Assembly (NCBI GenBank): GCA_950106755.1
Contig: OX467082.1
Coordinates: forward strand, 2,108,001-2,172,000
Source: Climacium dendroides
Taxonomy: Eukaryota; Streptophyta; Bryopsida; Hypnales; Climaciaceae
Length of the DNA stretch: 64,000 bases
Reading direction: 5' to 3'
Shown: one piece after another, positions 12,396 to 23,451 of the stretch
Numbering within the stretch: the first letter of the stretch is position 1
How the letters are laid out: every line of letters begins with the position of its first letter
The notes under the pieces: model-generated
Told to the model about the DNA's origin: nothing
What the model saw: the letters and a program-made list of their open reading frames with translations, nothing else
The model's database searches: none
Made by a program: the position numbers and the translations under genes

Positions 12396-12622
12396 CACTA
12401 CACTAATGATGATAAATAGTGTTACCTACACTAATTTATTTTAAAAAGCCATAAGTTTTTACTCTTGATGAATATTTTTACCAACTATGGATGTAAAGTT
12501 TTCCCACTTAGAATGACACTAGGATTTATAGTTTTTGTAAAAATATTTATGAAGAATAAAAACTTATAGCATTTCTAATACAGTTAGTATGGGTAACACT
12601 ATTTATCATCATTAGTGTAGTG
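12396..12622. mobile_element. Foldback MITE, CACTAC termini
   Basis: 227 bp whose two halves are reverse complements of each other. The outer 30 bases are perfectly inverted, starting CACTACACTAATGATGATAA. Farther in, the blocks CATAAGTTTTTACTCTTGAT and CCAACTATGGATGTAAAGTT have inverted partners, so the whole element could fold into one hairpin. Termini beginning CACTA suggest a CACTA-derived MITE, but the expected 3-bp target duplication is not visible (GAT versus GCG). Related element at 37779-38122. Confidence 0.85.
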
Positions 12623-13319
12623 GCGACCACCTATGTACACTATTGGTACATTGAAGAAAGCAAAATGTACCTCTGTGGTAGTGGTCACTTTTAGAGTAAG
12701 GTTGCTTTTAGAATACCTGACCTTAAGAGCAACCCCAATCCAAACAAAAACCATCACACCAATGCTATAATGATGGGGCAATTCAATTGCAATAAACACT
12801 TCCTAATGCAAAGCCATATCGGTCTCTCTTTATTTCTAGGTCTACCATTCTCCTTCCCAAACCCGGCAAGTTGGCAAAATACGAAGAGCACCCAATTTAG
12901 TTTATAGACAATATAGGAAACTTCATTGTTGTCATACTTTTGCAAGCATTGTTATGTACACCAATAAATTCCACCTTCCCTTTTTAGCATGAAAAGCATT
13001 TTTTGTTTTTTTTAATGTAGAATTGTTTCTTCTCCTTTTATTTATAATAAGAAAAACTCATTTGAGGTTTGGATTGAAGGCTTTGCATTGGGTCATTTTT
13101 TTTTAAAGTCACCAAAACAAAATGAGGTCCAACACCTTCTACTTGAAAATTCTAGTACTACGTCTACTTTTGCTCATGGATTACAGATGCCCTCATTATC
13201 TACTATCTAGTGAAAAGATACCCCCCTTCCCATTGCTCCCCCTTCTCATTTTTGCTTTTTGAAAACTTCAAACTGTTGATCTTCTCGTAGGGAAAAAAAA
13301 AACCCAATCTTTTAGCCAT
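12623..13319. other. AT-rich gene-free stretch
   Basis: Short frames only, none recognisable; no repeat structure noticed. Confidence 0.45.
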
Positions 13320-13560
13320 CAATGTGGAATATGAATACATATGTGAAAACAAATACGGATATGGATTCAAAATATAGATATAGATATTTGTACAAGGACG
13401 AGTATAAATACATGTACAAAAGACAAATACGTATATATATATATATATAATACAAATATGAATATAGAATACAGATATGGATATAGAAAATATATACTAT
13501 ATAAATATGGACACAAATATAAGTATAAATACAAGTACAAAAGACATCTGCATGTACACA
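13320..13560. repeat. Degenerate ATATGGATA/TACAAATA simple repeat
   Basis: Interspersed six-base-like motifs (GATATAGATAT, AATATGAATATAG, GTATAAATACA) with a short AT run near 13434. The Tyr/Leu-rich minus-strand frame here is a product of the repeat. Confidence 0.75.
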
Positions 13561-13579
13561 CTAAAATCCCATATCAATT

Positions 13580-15035
13580 CACTACTAGGATTTAAGTGTT
13601 TTATAAGTGCAAAAAATGATTGAGGATGATTGGCAATTGCTCGCAGTCATATTTTTGAATCCCACAACGTTGGGAAAAAACATGACTGCAAATGTGACTA
13701 CCAGTCATATTTTACCTTTGTACTTCATGGGTGTATAGTATACATGCATGGAGAACGGCAAAATACTTTTTAGGGAATCGTAGGGAACATATTATGGGAA
13801 CACCAGTCATATTTGTCAATCATATTTTTGCATATATAACAACATACAGTCATATTCTATAGTCACATTTTTGTAAGTTCACATTTTTTGAAGTTTTTTT
13901 TCCAGATAGCCCCCTAAAAATTTTAGGCAACCTAAAAAATTGTAAATAAATTATTGCTCAAAATTGTGAAATCGTAGCCATCATTTTTTAGGGTTTTAAA
14001 ACCCTAGACACCACTTTTTAGGGTTTTGAAACCCTAGACACCACTTCATGTGCTTCATCTTTTTGTTTTTCAACTCTTATTTCTTGTTCCTTTTTTGTTT
14101 TTTGAAGTACTAATTGTTGTGTTGTTGTGCTTTGGTTGTTGTATTGTTGCTTTCTAACTCTTGTTTCTTCTTCCTTTTGTTTTTTGAAGTACTAATTGTT
14201 GTGTTGTTGTTTTCTAACTCTTATTTCTTCTTCATCTTATTTTTTAAAGTACTAATTGTTGTGTCATTGTGCTTTGATTGTTGTGTTGTTACTTTCTAAC
14301 TCTTGTTTCTTCTTCCTCCTTTTGTTTTTTGAAGTTCTAATTGTTGTGTTATTGTGTTTTAGTTGTTGTTGTTTAATTATTGAGGTTTTAGTTGTTGTTT
14401 CTTAGTTGTTACTAATCTATTTTTGCTTCTTACATCTTATTTGTTGTTGTTTCATAGTTGTTAATTTGTTGTTATTTTATAGTTGTTACTAATCTTTTAT
14501 TGCATTTTCACTTGTCTCATTCTTACTTCTTATTGGATTTTAGTTTTAGTTTTTGTTGCCTCTTGTTATACTTTAGCTTTTACTTCTTACTATCTTTTAG
14601 TACTAACTTGAACAAAAAAATGACTCCCGATAGTCATATGCTTCATCAATCAAAATATGACTCCCGAAACTCATATGCTACATCAACCAAAATATGACTC
14701 ACAACAGTTATATTCCATATTACTTAAAATATGACTTACAACAGTTATATTTCATATCACTTAAAATATGACTCGAAATATGACTCACCGTAGTCATACT
14801 CCATATTACTTAAAATATGATTCAAAATATGACTCACCACGGTTATATTCCATATTTTTTAGAATATAATTCTCTGTAGTCGTAATGCATATCACTCAAA
14901 ATATGACTCACCACGGTTATATTCCATATTCTTTAGAATATAACTCTCTGTAGTTGTAATGCATATCACTCAAAATATGACTTATTGCAGTCACATTCCA
15001 CGTCAACCAAAATATGACTGGGTACAGTCACATGC
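13580..15035. mobile_element. CACTA-like element, non-autonomous
   Basis: The left end reads CACTACTAGGATTTAAGTG. The left 290 bases carry at least four direct AGTCATATTTT-type motifs; the right 410 bases (about 14620-15030) carry many AAAATATGACTC motifs, the same motif inverted. Subterminal repeats inverted between the two ends are characteristic of CACTA (En/Spm) transposons. The interior holds TAGGGTTT-palindromes and T-rich tandem repeats instead of a transposase. I could not find the matching right terminus, so the right boundary is approximate. Confidence 0.55.
14050..14480. repeat. T-rich tandem repeats inside the CACTA-like element
   Basis: Degenerate units combine CTAACTCTTGTTTCTTCTTC, TTTTTTGAAGTACTAATTG and TTGTGTTGTTGTGC blocks, repeated about four times. 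Plus-strand frames here encode only Val/Leu/Cys/Phe runs and are not genes. Confidence 0.75.
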
Positions 15036-15630
15036 CGCGTAAGGTTTTTTTTTTGTCCCGGATAGCTCATGAGAAAGTCAAGCCTCCAAGGGTGGTGAAC
15101 ATTTTCCCTTCCCCCCTAATTCCGAGGATGAATAGTTCCATTTCTATCCTATACATGAGAATTCCTTATCATCCATCAGACAAAAAAAAGGTCCGCCACG
15201 GCGTTTGAGGGTTAATGCTGAAAATAACATTATTTCAATCCATTTTCAAATATTCCAAGGGACGTTGTAATCCATTCACTAAACCTTCGAGAACAAAAGT
15301 GATCTTTTTTTTCTTTTTTTCTTCTTCTTTTTTTTTCAACCGGAAGATCCTTTTGGGAGGGAGAGAGTATTTGCTAAGGAATCATTCATAAATACAACAA
15401 ATGCAGCTTCTCCTTGTCTTTTGAGGGAAACGGAGTGCAAACTCTTCATTAAATCCGGAGTTCTGGATCAGCACGGAAGAGATGCTTCATGGGACTTTGT
15501 TCCACATGGAGTTATATCTCGGGTGCATTCCCAACTCCCAAGAGACCCCGGCATGGATGAAAATTCACCAACATTCCGTCCATCCAGAGCACATGTCATC
15601 CATCCAAAGCCGGTATGCACAGGTTAACTT
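15036..15630. other. Gene-free stretch before minisatellite
   Basis: A C/T-rich and then A-rich tract near 15300, and two short overlapping open frames (15421-15676) with no recognisable domain, one running into the minisatellite. No gene is supported. Confidence 0.45.
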
Positions 15631-16042
15631 GTTATCCATATGGGCACACGTAAGTTATGCATATGGGAACATGTAAGTTATCCATATGGGAACATGTAAG
15701 TTATCCATATGGGAACATGTAAGTTATCCATATGGGAACATGTAAGTTATCCATATGGGAACATGTAAGTTATCCATATGGGAACATGTAAGTTATCCAT
15801 ATGGGAACATGTAAGTTATCCATATGGGAACATGTAAGTTATCCATATGGGAACATGTAAGTTATCCATATGGGAACATGTAAGTTATCCATATGGGAAC
15901 ATGTAAGTTATCCATATGGGAACATGTAAGTTATCCATATGGGAACATGTAAGTTATCCATATGGGAACATGTAAGTTATCCATATGGGAACATGTAAGT
16001 TATCCATATGGGAACATGTAAGTTATTCATATAGGAACTTGA
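15631..16042. repeat. 23-bp minisatellite, 17 units plus one degenerate
   Basis: The period is exactly 23 bases from 15631 to 16021, with a degenerate unit after it. Each unit starts GTTATCCATATGGG and ends ACATGTAA. Unit 1 differs in its second half and unit 2 has TGCAT for TCCAT; units 3-17 look identical. Every unit carries the palindromes CCATATGG and ACATGT. There are no spacers, so this is not a CRISPR array. Confidence 0.97.
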
Positions 16043-16150
16043 GTCACATGGTGACCCAAGTCATCTCCATCGCCAACTTATTTAACAGGCATAAACTTGG
16101 GAAGGAAGACAAATTTCATTGAATATAAGGCCGCAAACTGTGCCTAGTTA

Positions 16151-16380
16151 CTATTACTATTATTAGATTGATTAAATTTCCATTTTTTCTTGTTGGCAAG
16201 TAATGGGCAAATAACACCAAAGCAAAAAAAAAGTATGATATTTGGATAGCGTAAGCAAAAGTTAGGAATGATGAAAATTTTGTTTGGTAGAGGTTATGAA
16301 ATTGTTTCTTCAACGTATGTGCATATTGCTTTAGTGATGGCAATTTTAAACAAGGTGAGATTGTGGGCGTATCCACCTTG
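16151..16380 (+). repeat. Dispersed repeat R2, copy 3
   Basis: Shares TATTAGATTG..AAATTT, TTCTTGTTGGCAAGTAATG, GATATTTGGATAGCGTAAGC and ATCCACCTTG with the other R2 copies. More diverged than 8201-8430. Confidence 0.6.
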
Positions 16381-16386
16381 AAAGTT

Positions 16387-16500
16387 GACTTACATGTGGA
16401 GTCGGTGGACCTCATTAATGATCGATGGGATGGGAGTCTTGAGTGCCCATTCCACCAATCATTGATGAGGTTCATCGGCCACTAACTCCACATGTAAGCC
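16387..16500. repeat. 114-bp hairpin
   Basis: The left arm starts GACTTACATGTGGAGTCGGT. The right arm ends ACTAACTCCACATGTAAGCC, its inverted partner. The pairing continues through CCTCATTAATGATCGATGGG and CCAATCATTGATGAGG with a small bulge. Arms of about 50 bases with a short loop suggest a small foldback MITE or a small-RNA-type precursor; it lies directly after an R2 copy. Confidence 0.75.
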
Positions 16501-18162
16501 ATCTCTTACGCTCACCGTAATCTTGGTTTGAGATATAAAGGCTTGTAATTTGCACTTTGTATTAGCAAAAGGAATGAAGTTGAAATGCCTAAGAGGTGAA
16601 GTTGGAGAATGAAGTTGAATAGTGTAATCTTGAAATGCCTAAGAGAATATATTCTGTTCTTTGGATGATTTGACAAAGGCTTCAAGGATGGAAATAAATA
16701 GTTTTTCATTTTATTATTTTAGAGGAGTTGTTTGAATCCATTTTTGGAGTAAGATATTGAATATATCCTTGTTGTAATATTTTGAGTTTCCTACACAAGA
16801 AGATGACAACTATATGGATTGCTGAGTAGTGTATTTTGGCAATTTATACTCTTTTTTCTTTACTTGAATTTTAGCTATAAAAGCCATCATTTAGAATTTG
16901 AAACCAACTAGTGCAATGAAGATTGTTAAGTCTATTTTTTATTCAAATTTGAAAAATTGAAAAATTCTTAGAATTCTAAATTTTGATGCAATTTGAAATT
17001 AAGGCATATATCAATAGAGTGTTGATATTATAATTTTAGAATGACATGGTAAATCAATTGATTAGAAGCACGATGTTCTATAGTATACAGATTACAATTT
17101 TTTAAAGAATATTTTGTATTTAATATTATTTTTTGAATTTTTATTTAAAAATTCAGAGTAATTTTAGAATTTAAAAAAAAAATTGAAATTTGTATGACTT
17201 ATAGAAAACATGAAATTGAATATCTAAATATAAAAAACAGATAAATAAATGATAGACAAATAGAAAAAAATCATTAATGCATAGTTGCAAAATGGGAGTA
17301 TATAGAGGAAAAGCCTTTGAAGTTTAAAAAAGTGGCTATGGATAATATAGCAACACCTAATTGCAATGCTTTTGTTCTCAAACACCTAAAAAATGGTCTT
17401 AAATGAATACTACTATGATTCAATATCGCTACAACTTTTCATAAGCAACCAATGAAAATTGAAGCATTTCAAACTTCAAGATTGTTCTTTGAGTTGAGTT
17501 TAGTGTTTAGTATATTTAGGTTATGTTATGTTTTCAACTTTGAAAACTTGTAGAGTATTGCTAGAGTGTCAAAAATTACAAAACTACTCAAGTTCCATCA
17601 ACATTTCATAAAGGTAATTATAAAAACATCAAGCTTAAAAATGATATGAAGGAAATGTCATGAAGTAATTATGAAGGTAATTTAATAAAATGTTGATGAA
17701 ATGTCATTTACACATACAAAATCATTTGAAAAATAGTAATAATATCTCAAAATAAAGGGATATTTTTGTGCTTTTAATTGACTTTGAATATGGAAAACGT
17801 CTCGTTGAGTATTTCTTTCAAATTGTTTATTATTTTTTATTGAAAAAAATCTTGAAAAGAATTCTAATTCACATTATCATTTTTAACTATCTTTGTTGTT
17901 AATCTATTCTTAATTGAGGGGTTGATCTTTGTTGGCACAAAAGAAAGAAAGACAAAAAGGATTTTCTACATAGGGCCCATTTTATTTTGCTTTGAGTGAT
18001 CAATTATCTTCAATTAAAGTACACAAGACAAATAAAACAAGGAGGAATCAATGAAGTCCTAGACCAATCTAATGACATAGAAGTCAAAGTGGGAGCAAAC
18101 TTCTAGATAGGCAAAGAAGCCTGTCAGTACAAACAATATTTTTATGACACTTATGGAATTAA
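16501..18162. other. AT-rich gene-free stretch
   Basis: Mostly A+T. Short minus-strand frame at 16512-16709 without recognisable domain. Nothing else assigned. Confidence 0.5.
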
Positions 18163-18619
18163 TACTATAACAAAACATAGTTTAAAAAAACACTCAAAAT
18201 CAAGTGTGGTTCTTTTTGCCATGGTTTAGTGCATGCACATGTAGTGGGTCTGAAACTTCTTTTGCAATTTTCGACTGTAATTTTTAACATTTTAGGGTAT
18301 GAAATATATTGTTGGAAAGGTCTTGAAAATAAATTTCCAACGACTAGGCACTTTTTCAACAATTTCCTTGCCCAAATTTACTTTGGGTTTCCCCCCCTCC
18401 ATAAATGTAATCTATATATAAATTATTTATCTCAAATTCGTCAAATTTATCATAATCAATGGTTCTTTTTTCAAAGATTTAAATATTATCACACTTCTTG
18501 AAATTCCAGAAATTGCAAAATAAGCTAACTATGTACATAGTGGGTCTGCACTAAACCATGGCAAAAAGAACCACACTCAAAATCAAGTGCAGTTTTTTTT
18601 ACCATATTTTGTTATAGTG
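18163..18619. mobile_element. MITE with long inverted termini, TAA target site
   Basis: 457 bp. The left end TACTATAACAAAACATAG and the right end TTTTGTTATAGTG are inverted partners. About 70 bases of each end pair, including GTTCTTTTTGCCATGGTTTA, with a further paired TAGTGGGTCTG block. Both flanks are TAA, fitting a 3-bp TWA target duplication as made by PIF/Harbinger-type transposases; a CACTA origin is the alternative. The two open frames inside (18165-18362 and 18229-18501) are element sequence. Confidence 0.8.
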
Positions 18620-18659
18620 TAATTCCACCGTTTGAGACTCTAAGTCACCTTTTGATTAA

Positions 18660-19010
18660 CCTTTTTTTCAAAGTACTTGAGAAAAAAATATTCCTACAAG
18701 TCATATTTGGATGGATATCATATCTTTGTGCCAAATGAACCTATATTTTATTGTTAAAATCACATTTTAGTTGGGGCCTCTTTTCTCATAGTTTTCAAAG
18801 AGAAGATTCTTGTATAAGCCATAACATTCTTATATGTGCCAAATGAACTAAACTTCATTGTTAGAGTCACCTTTGAAGTTGCCAACTCTCTCTTCATCAT
18901 ATTTGAGAAAATGATTCTTATAATCCCTATGTGGATTAGTAGCATATCTATGTACCAAATGGAACTAACCCCTAAAGGACTGTTTATTCCCTCGGGGGAC
19001 AATTTGGGTC
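18660..19010. repeat. Degenerate satellite-like repeat R5, block 1
   Basis: Recurring CATATCTTTGTGCCAAATG, AACTAAACTTCATTGTTAG, TCACCTTT and CTTGAG..AGATTCTTAT blocks at roughly 100-base spacing, the same pattern as 19870-20620. Strongly diverged tandem units; frames here are artefacts. Confidence 0.6.
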
Positions 19011-19669
19011 TAGGTAGGTTTTTATTGTCTCAATTTGTAGTGAATGTTTTTGAAACTTTCTTGAGGATGTGTGGTTTTGCGAGAGCTTCATGGATATATA
19101 ATTTTTATTTCAATCGGTGCCCAAGAGAAAAAGTTATGGTACAATAAGTCAAAAATGGAGGTCAACAAGTAATACAAAAAAAGCAATAAAAAGAATTTAA
19201 TTTTTTTTCCTAAAATTTTATATTTTAATCTACACTTGAAGCTTTGATTCTTTCTATTTGGACTAGTGATGAGAAAGTTATGGACAATCTTATTTTTTCA
19301 GGCAATCTAAGCATCTTCTTGAAAAAGTAACTTATAGGATTCATTTGTGAATGAAATTTTTACAATTATCTAGAAAAAATTGTTATATAGGGTTATGTTT
19401 GCTCTCTGGAACAATCTTACTATTGGGATTATTGTATTTCAATTCCATCTTAGAGCTATTAATGATTTAGTTTTTCTTTCAATCTTTAACCTACTTCTAC
19501 TTAACAATTTTTTAATGAGTGAAAATTAAGTGTTTTTTTTGTTGATTTTCTTTCTTAGATTCTCGATTCAATCATTCAACATAAAAATTTAAAAAATCAA
19601 AATCAAAAGTTTAAATAAAATTTCAAAGCCAAAAAAATTGAGTCAAGCAAGTTGCATAAAAACTTGTTT

Positions 19670-19880
19670 TCTTCACTTTGGATGCAAAAAGTTTTGCAAT
19701 CTATATTATCAAATTGGATGAATTTTTTACCACATATTCTCAGATAAGTTAAATATAAGATCATTTGGTTAGATTTTTAGAAAAGATATTCTTTTGGTTT
19801 TCTTAGATGAACGCCACAAAAGTAACAATTTTGAGTGGTTTTTGATAGAAAACACCCTTGGGGCTTTAGGGGCTAAACTC
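19670..19880 (+). repeat. Dispersed repeat R1, copy 2
   Basis: Matches 441-660: CACTTTGGATGCAAAAAG, ATTGGATGAATTTTTTACCA, TTTGAGTGGTTTTTGATAGA and GGGGCTTTAGGGGCTAA. It runs straight into the R5 satellite-like block. Confidence 0.6.
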
Positions 19881-20620
19881 CATTGTTGGGGTTACCTTTA
19901 GGTTTTCACATCTTTTCTCATCATACTTGAGATGAAAATTTGTATGAGTTATATATTGATCTATAAATAGCATATTCTTTTCCAAAATAGAATCAAATTC
20001 CATTGTAAAGATCATATTTTGGTTGTCACATCTTTCACATAGTACGTGAATAACAAATTCCAATGAGCCATATGTAGATTACTATTATTTTGTGCCAAAT
20101 AGAACTAAATTCCATTTTATGAGTCAAGTTTAGATTATAGTCTATCTTTACATGGTGTTTAAGAAGAAGATTTCTACTAGCCTTATTTGGATGGATAACA
20201 TATCTCTTTACTAGATGGAACTATACTCCAATGTCACACTAACCTTTTTCTCATAGTCTTTTTTCACAGTCACCTCTTTTCTCATAGTATTTAAGGAGAA
20301 GATTCCTATGAGATATCTTTGGATAGCATACCTCTCTGCCAAATAGAACTAAATTACATTGTCAAGGCTACCATGTGATTGTAACCTCCTTTTTCATAGT
20401 ACTTGAGGAGGAGATTTCTATGAGCCATGTATGTTTCAATCCATAGATATCGTATCTTTGTGCTAAAAAGGACTAAGCTCCATTGTTAGGGTCACTTTTT
20501 TATTGTCACTTTTTTTCTCATAGTGCTTGAGCAACATATTCCAATAAGTGATACTTGAATGGATAACATATCTTTGTTGCAAATAGAGCTATACTCTAAT
20601 ATTTGACTTACTTTTCCATT
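19870..20620. repeat. Degenerate satellite-like repeat R5, block 2
   Basis: Six or seven diverged units of about 100 bases. Each contains AAATTCCATTG-, TCACCTCTTTTCTCATAGT-, CTTGAGGAGAAGATTCCTAT- and GGATAGCATATCT-like segments. Confidence 0.65.
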
Positions 20621-22310
20621 GCCACCTTACTACTGAAGAATTTGCCTTCCAAGGCAATAGCCCATATTACAAATGTGTATTCAAAAAGTTATCTTGACTT
20701 TAATTGGTCAATTTGGAAAGTGGATAAAATAAATGTGCAAATCAACCTTATTTATTTTATGCATGTGGTATGCTATATTTTAGAAATTGATGTAGACAAT
20801 GATGTGGCAATGTATGGTGCTCATTGTAGAAAATTTCATAATATTCAGCAAAGGAAGAATTCCAAATATACAATAATGAAGAATTTTCAAAAATACGATT
20901 CACTAAATAAACTTGATATTTACATTTAACAAAATTTTGACAATAAAAAAGATTCTAAAATGTACCATCATTATAACTATATAAAAAGTTTATACATTTG
21001 AAGAATTCAAAATCTATGGAAAGTTTCAAATCAATGAAGAATTCCCATTTCATAAAGAGATCTAAATCTACATTGTATTCGAATTCTATATAAATTCCTA
21101 AATTTGTAAAGCCACAAATTTATAAATTTTTAATCTATAAAATTCTAAATATACAAAAAATCTATGAAGTCCTAAATTCCTAATTGAATATTCAAATTGT
21201 TAATTAGAAATGCTCAAATGATGCTTAATAATACAATAATGCAAAATAATAGTGAAACAACTTTAAAATGAGAGCAATTTTTAATGTCAATTTTCAATTT
21301 TAATAACACAAATTTGATGAAAATACAACATTGATAGTAGAAAATATGCAACATTATAGTATAAGTATAGAATCAATATCAATTTCAAGTTGAAATGGAG
21401 TAAATTATTGTATACAATTGCAAATCCATAAACAATGTGTTTGAGAAGATGGAAAGATTAATACATTGTAGCACATAGATTGCAAAATATCACTTGTGAT
21501 ATTGCAAAATATCACTTGTGATAAGTTTTGTGAGCAATTGTGAACTTCATTATAAACAAACATATATTAATGCCCTAAGAGATTAACATTCATATATTGC
21601 AATGTCCCAACATAATTTACATAAAAATAGGAGACGTAATATACAAGAGAAAAAGGTGCTAGCAAAATCTAAAAAATCTACAAAATTATAATAAAATTTT
21701 GAATGAAAACTCCACATATTAAAGTGAATATCAAATAGAAAGGAGAATGAAAATAAAAGAGAGGCAACACCAATAATCTACTAATTTAGTCGGCAAAATT
21801 GTGTTGAAATACAAAGGTGGTTATGTGTTGAAACATAAAACATTAGATGACAAGACCATAATGTGTAATTACAAGAAAGGGTAGTAGATAGCGACATAGA
21901 GAAACTAAAAAACCTTAACAAAACATATATCAATAGTCATAAGACTTTGCTAATACATTAAGCCAAAATTCACAAAACATGTTGCTTGAACATTCATACA
22001 AATTTGAAAACAAAAAAGATAGAGTGAGTGAAGGAAAACTCCAAAAATCTAATACCAAATTCTTAAATCCCTACCTAACCATGAAGCCACAACCTACAAC
22101 ATTTTGCTAAAACATCAAGTGAAGAGCTCAAACCCTCGTTGTGTAATGAAAAGAATAGTAAAAAACAAGATACTTGGGACAATGTCCTAGTTTTAAATTT
22201 TTCAATCAAAACATGCCATGTTATACAAGATTTTGCTACTTTATCTCTACATACACGGGATCATCCAAATATCTTTCATTCATTCACTTAAATAAATCTA
22301 CGTCACTATC
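20621..22310. other. Very AT-rich gene-free stretch
   Basis: One 108-codon frame (20603-20929) has no recognisable domain and the composition of its surroundings. A 23-bp direct duplication (ATTGCAAAATATCACTTGTG) lies at 21480-21525. Nothing else assigned. Confidence 0.5.
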
Positions 22311-22433
22311 TTCATGAGTTGACAAAGGTTCTTACTAATGGAATGCAAAATATGAAAGGACTTGCAAATAAGTGAAGAAGGGATTGTGACGCTTGTACAA
22401 ACTGTGAAAGGCCATGCCAATACGTGAAGAGGG

Positions 22434-22757
22434 GACTGCTACGCTTGTACAAAATGAGAAAAGGCCATGTCAATAAGTGGAGAGGGGATTGCAACACCTC
22501 TATACAAACTCTATTTATTTATCTTGCCAATTATCTTTTCATTGCTACGCTTGTACAAAATGAGAAAAGGCCATGCCAATAAGTGAAGTGGGGATCGGGA
22601 TGTCTCTATACAAACTCTGTTTATTGATCTTGCTAGTTCTCTTTTAACTTCTACGCTTGTACAAAATGAGAAAAGGCCATGCCAATAAGTGAAGAAGGAA
22701 TCGCGACATCTCTATACAAACTCTGTTCATTGATCTTTGCCAATTCTCTTTTCACTA
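22434..22757. repeat. About 110-bp tandem repeat, 3 units
   Basis: Each unit has CTACGCTTGTACAAAATGAG, AAAGGCCATGCCAATAAGTG, CTCTATACAAACTCTGTTTA and CAATTCTCTTTTCACT blocks. A partial, more diverged unit precedes it from about 22340. Minus-strand frame 22312-22497 is the repeat read backwards. Confidence 0.85.
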
Positions 22758-23451
22758 AGTGAACCCAAGTTTCCAAGCCCTTTTCAATTTCATCCAATCT
22801 AAACCATAAAAAATTTGGACCCGTCACCTCTCCATTTAGTGTAATTAAATAGGCTACGCAACCTACATTTCAATTGCTATGTTGTCCCACATGTTTTCAT
22901 ACTTGGTTGAGCTATGCAACAAAGTTCGGGACATTTTCCAACTATTTTCCTTTAATTCCCACATTGAACTATTTTTTCAAGAACCAAGTCCAATTTTTCC
23001 TCTACCTTTTTGCTCCTCGCAAAAAAAAATTCAAAGATTTTTACTCCTGTTTTTTTTTTTCCATGTTTCCAAATTGCAACTAGTTTTTTTCTCCCAATTC
23101 CGGCGGCTAACAATGAACTAATCGGGGGTTCCCCACAAACATAGCTGAGCAGCCAGAGTAGCATGGAGAATCTCAAATTTAGCAGAATTGCAGATATCTG
23201 CCACAGTGACGGAGGCAATTCGAGGTATGGGTTTTTCTTTTCCTGTGCAGGATTTCACAACAAACATTATTAATAGCCCAAAGGGGGTAGGAATAGCATC
23301 CAAATACACCAAATGTGGCGGACACACTATTTTACTCACATATTCTTCCTACAGCAAAACAAGACGCTATGCCGGGGAGCGGGGGTACTCTTTTCACCCG
23401 TTCCCTAGGAAGCTTCAGAACTTGGACCACAACCTAAAAAAAGCAGGACGG
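22758..23451. other. Gene-free stretch
   Basis: Several short overlapping frames on both strands between 22874 and 23544, with no domain-like translation and no splice-compatible continuation that I can defend. GC content rises from about 23100. Confidence 0.4.

Noticed and set aside
14114..14697. Hydrophobic Val/Leu/Phe-rich frames suggesting membrane proteins
   Set aside because: They arise from T-rich tandem repeats within the CACTA-like element.
15631..16042. CRISPR-like array
   Set aside because: The 23-bp units abut without spacers, and the genome is plant nuclear. It is a minisatellite.
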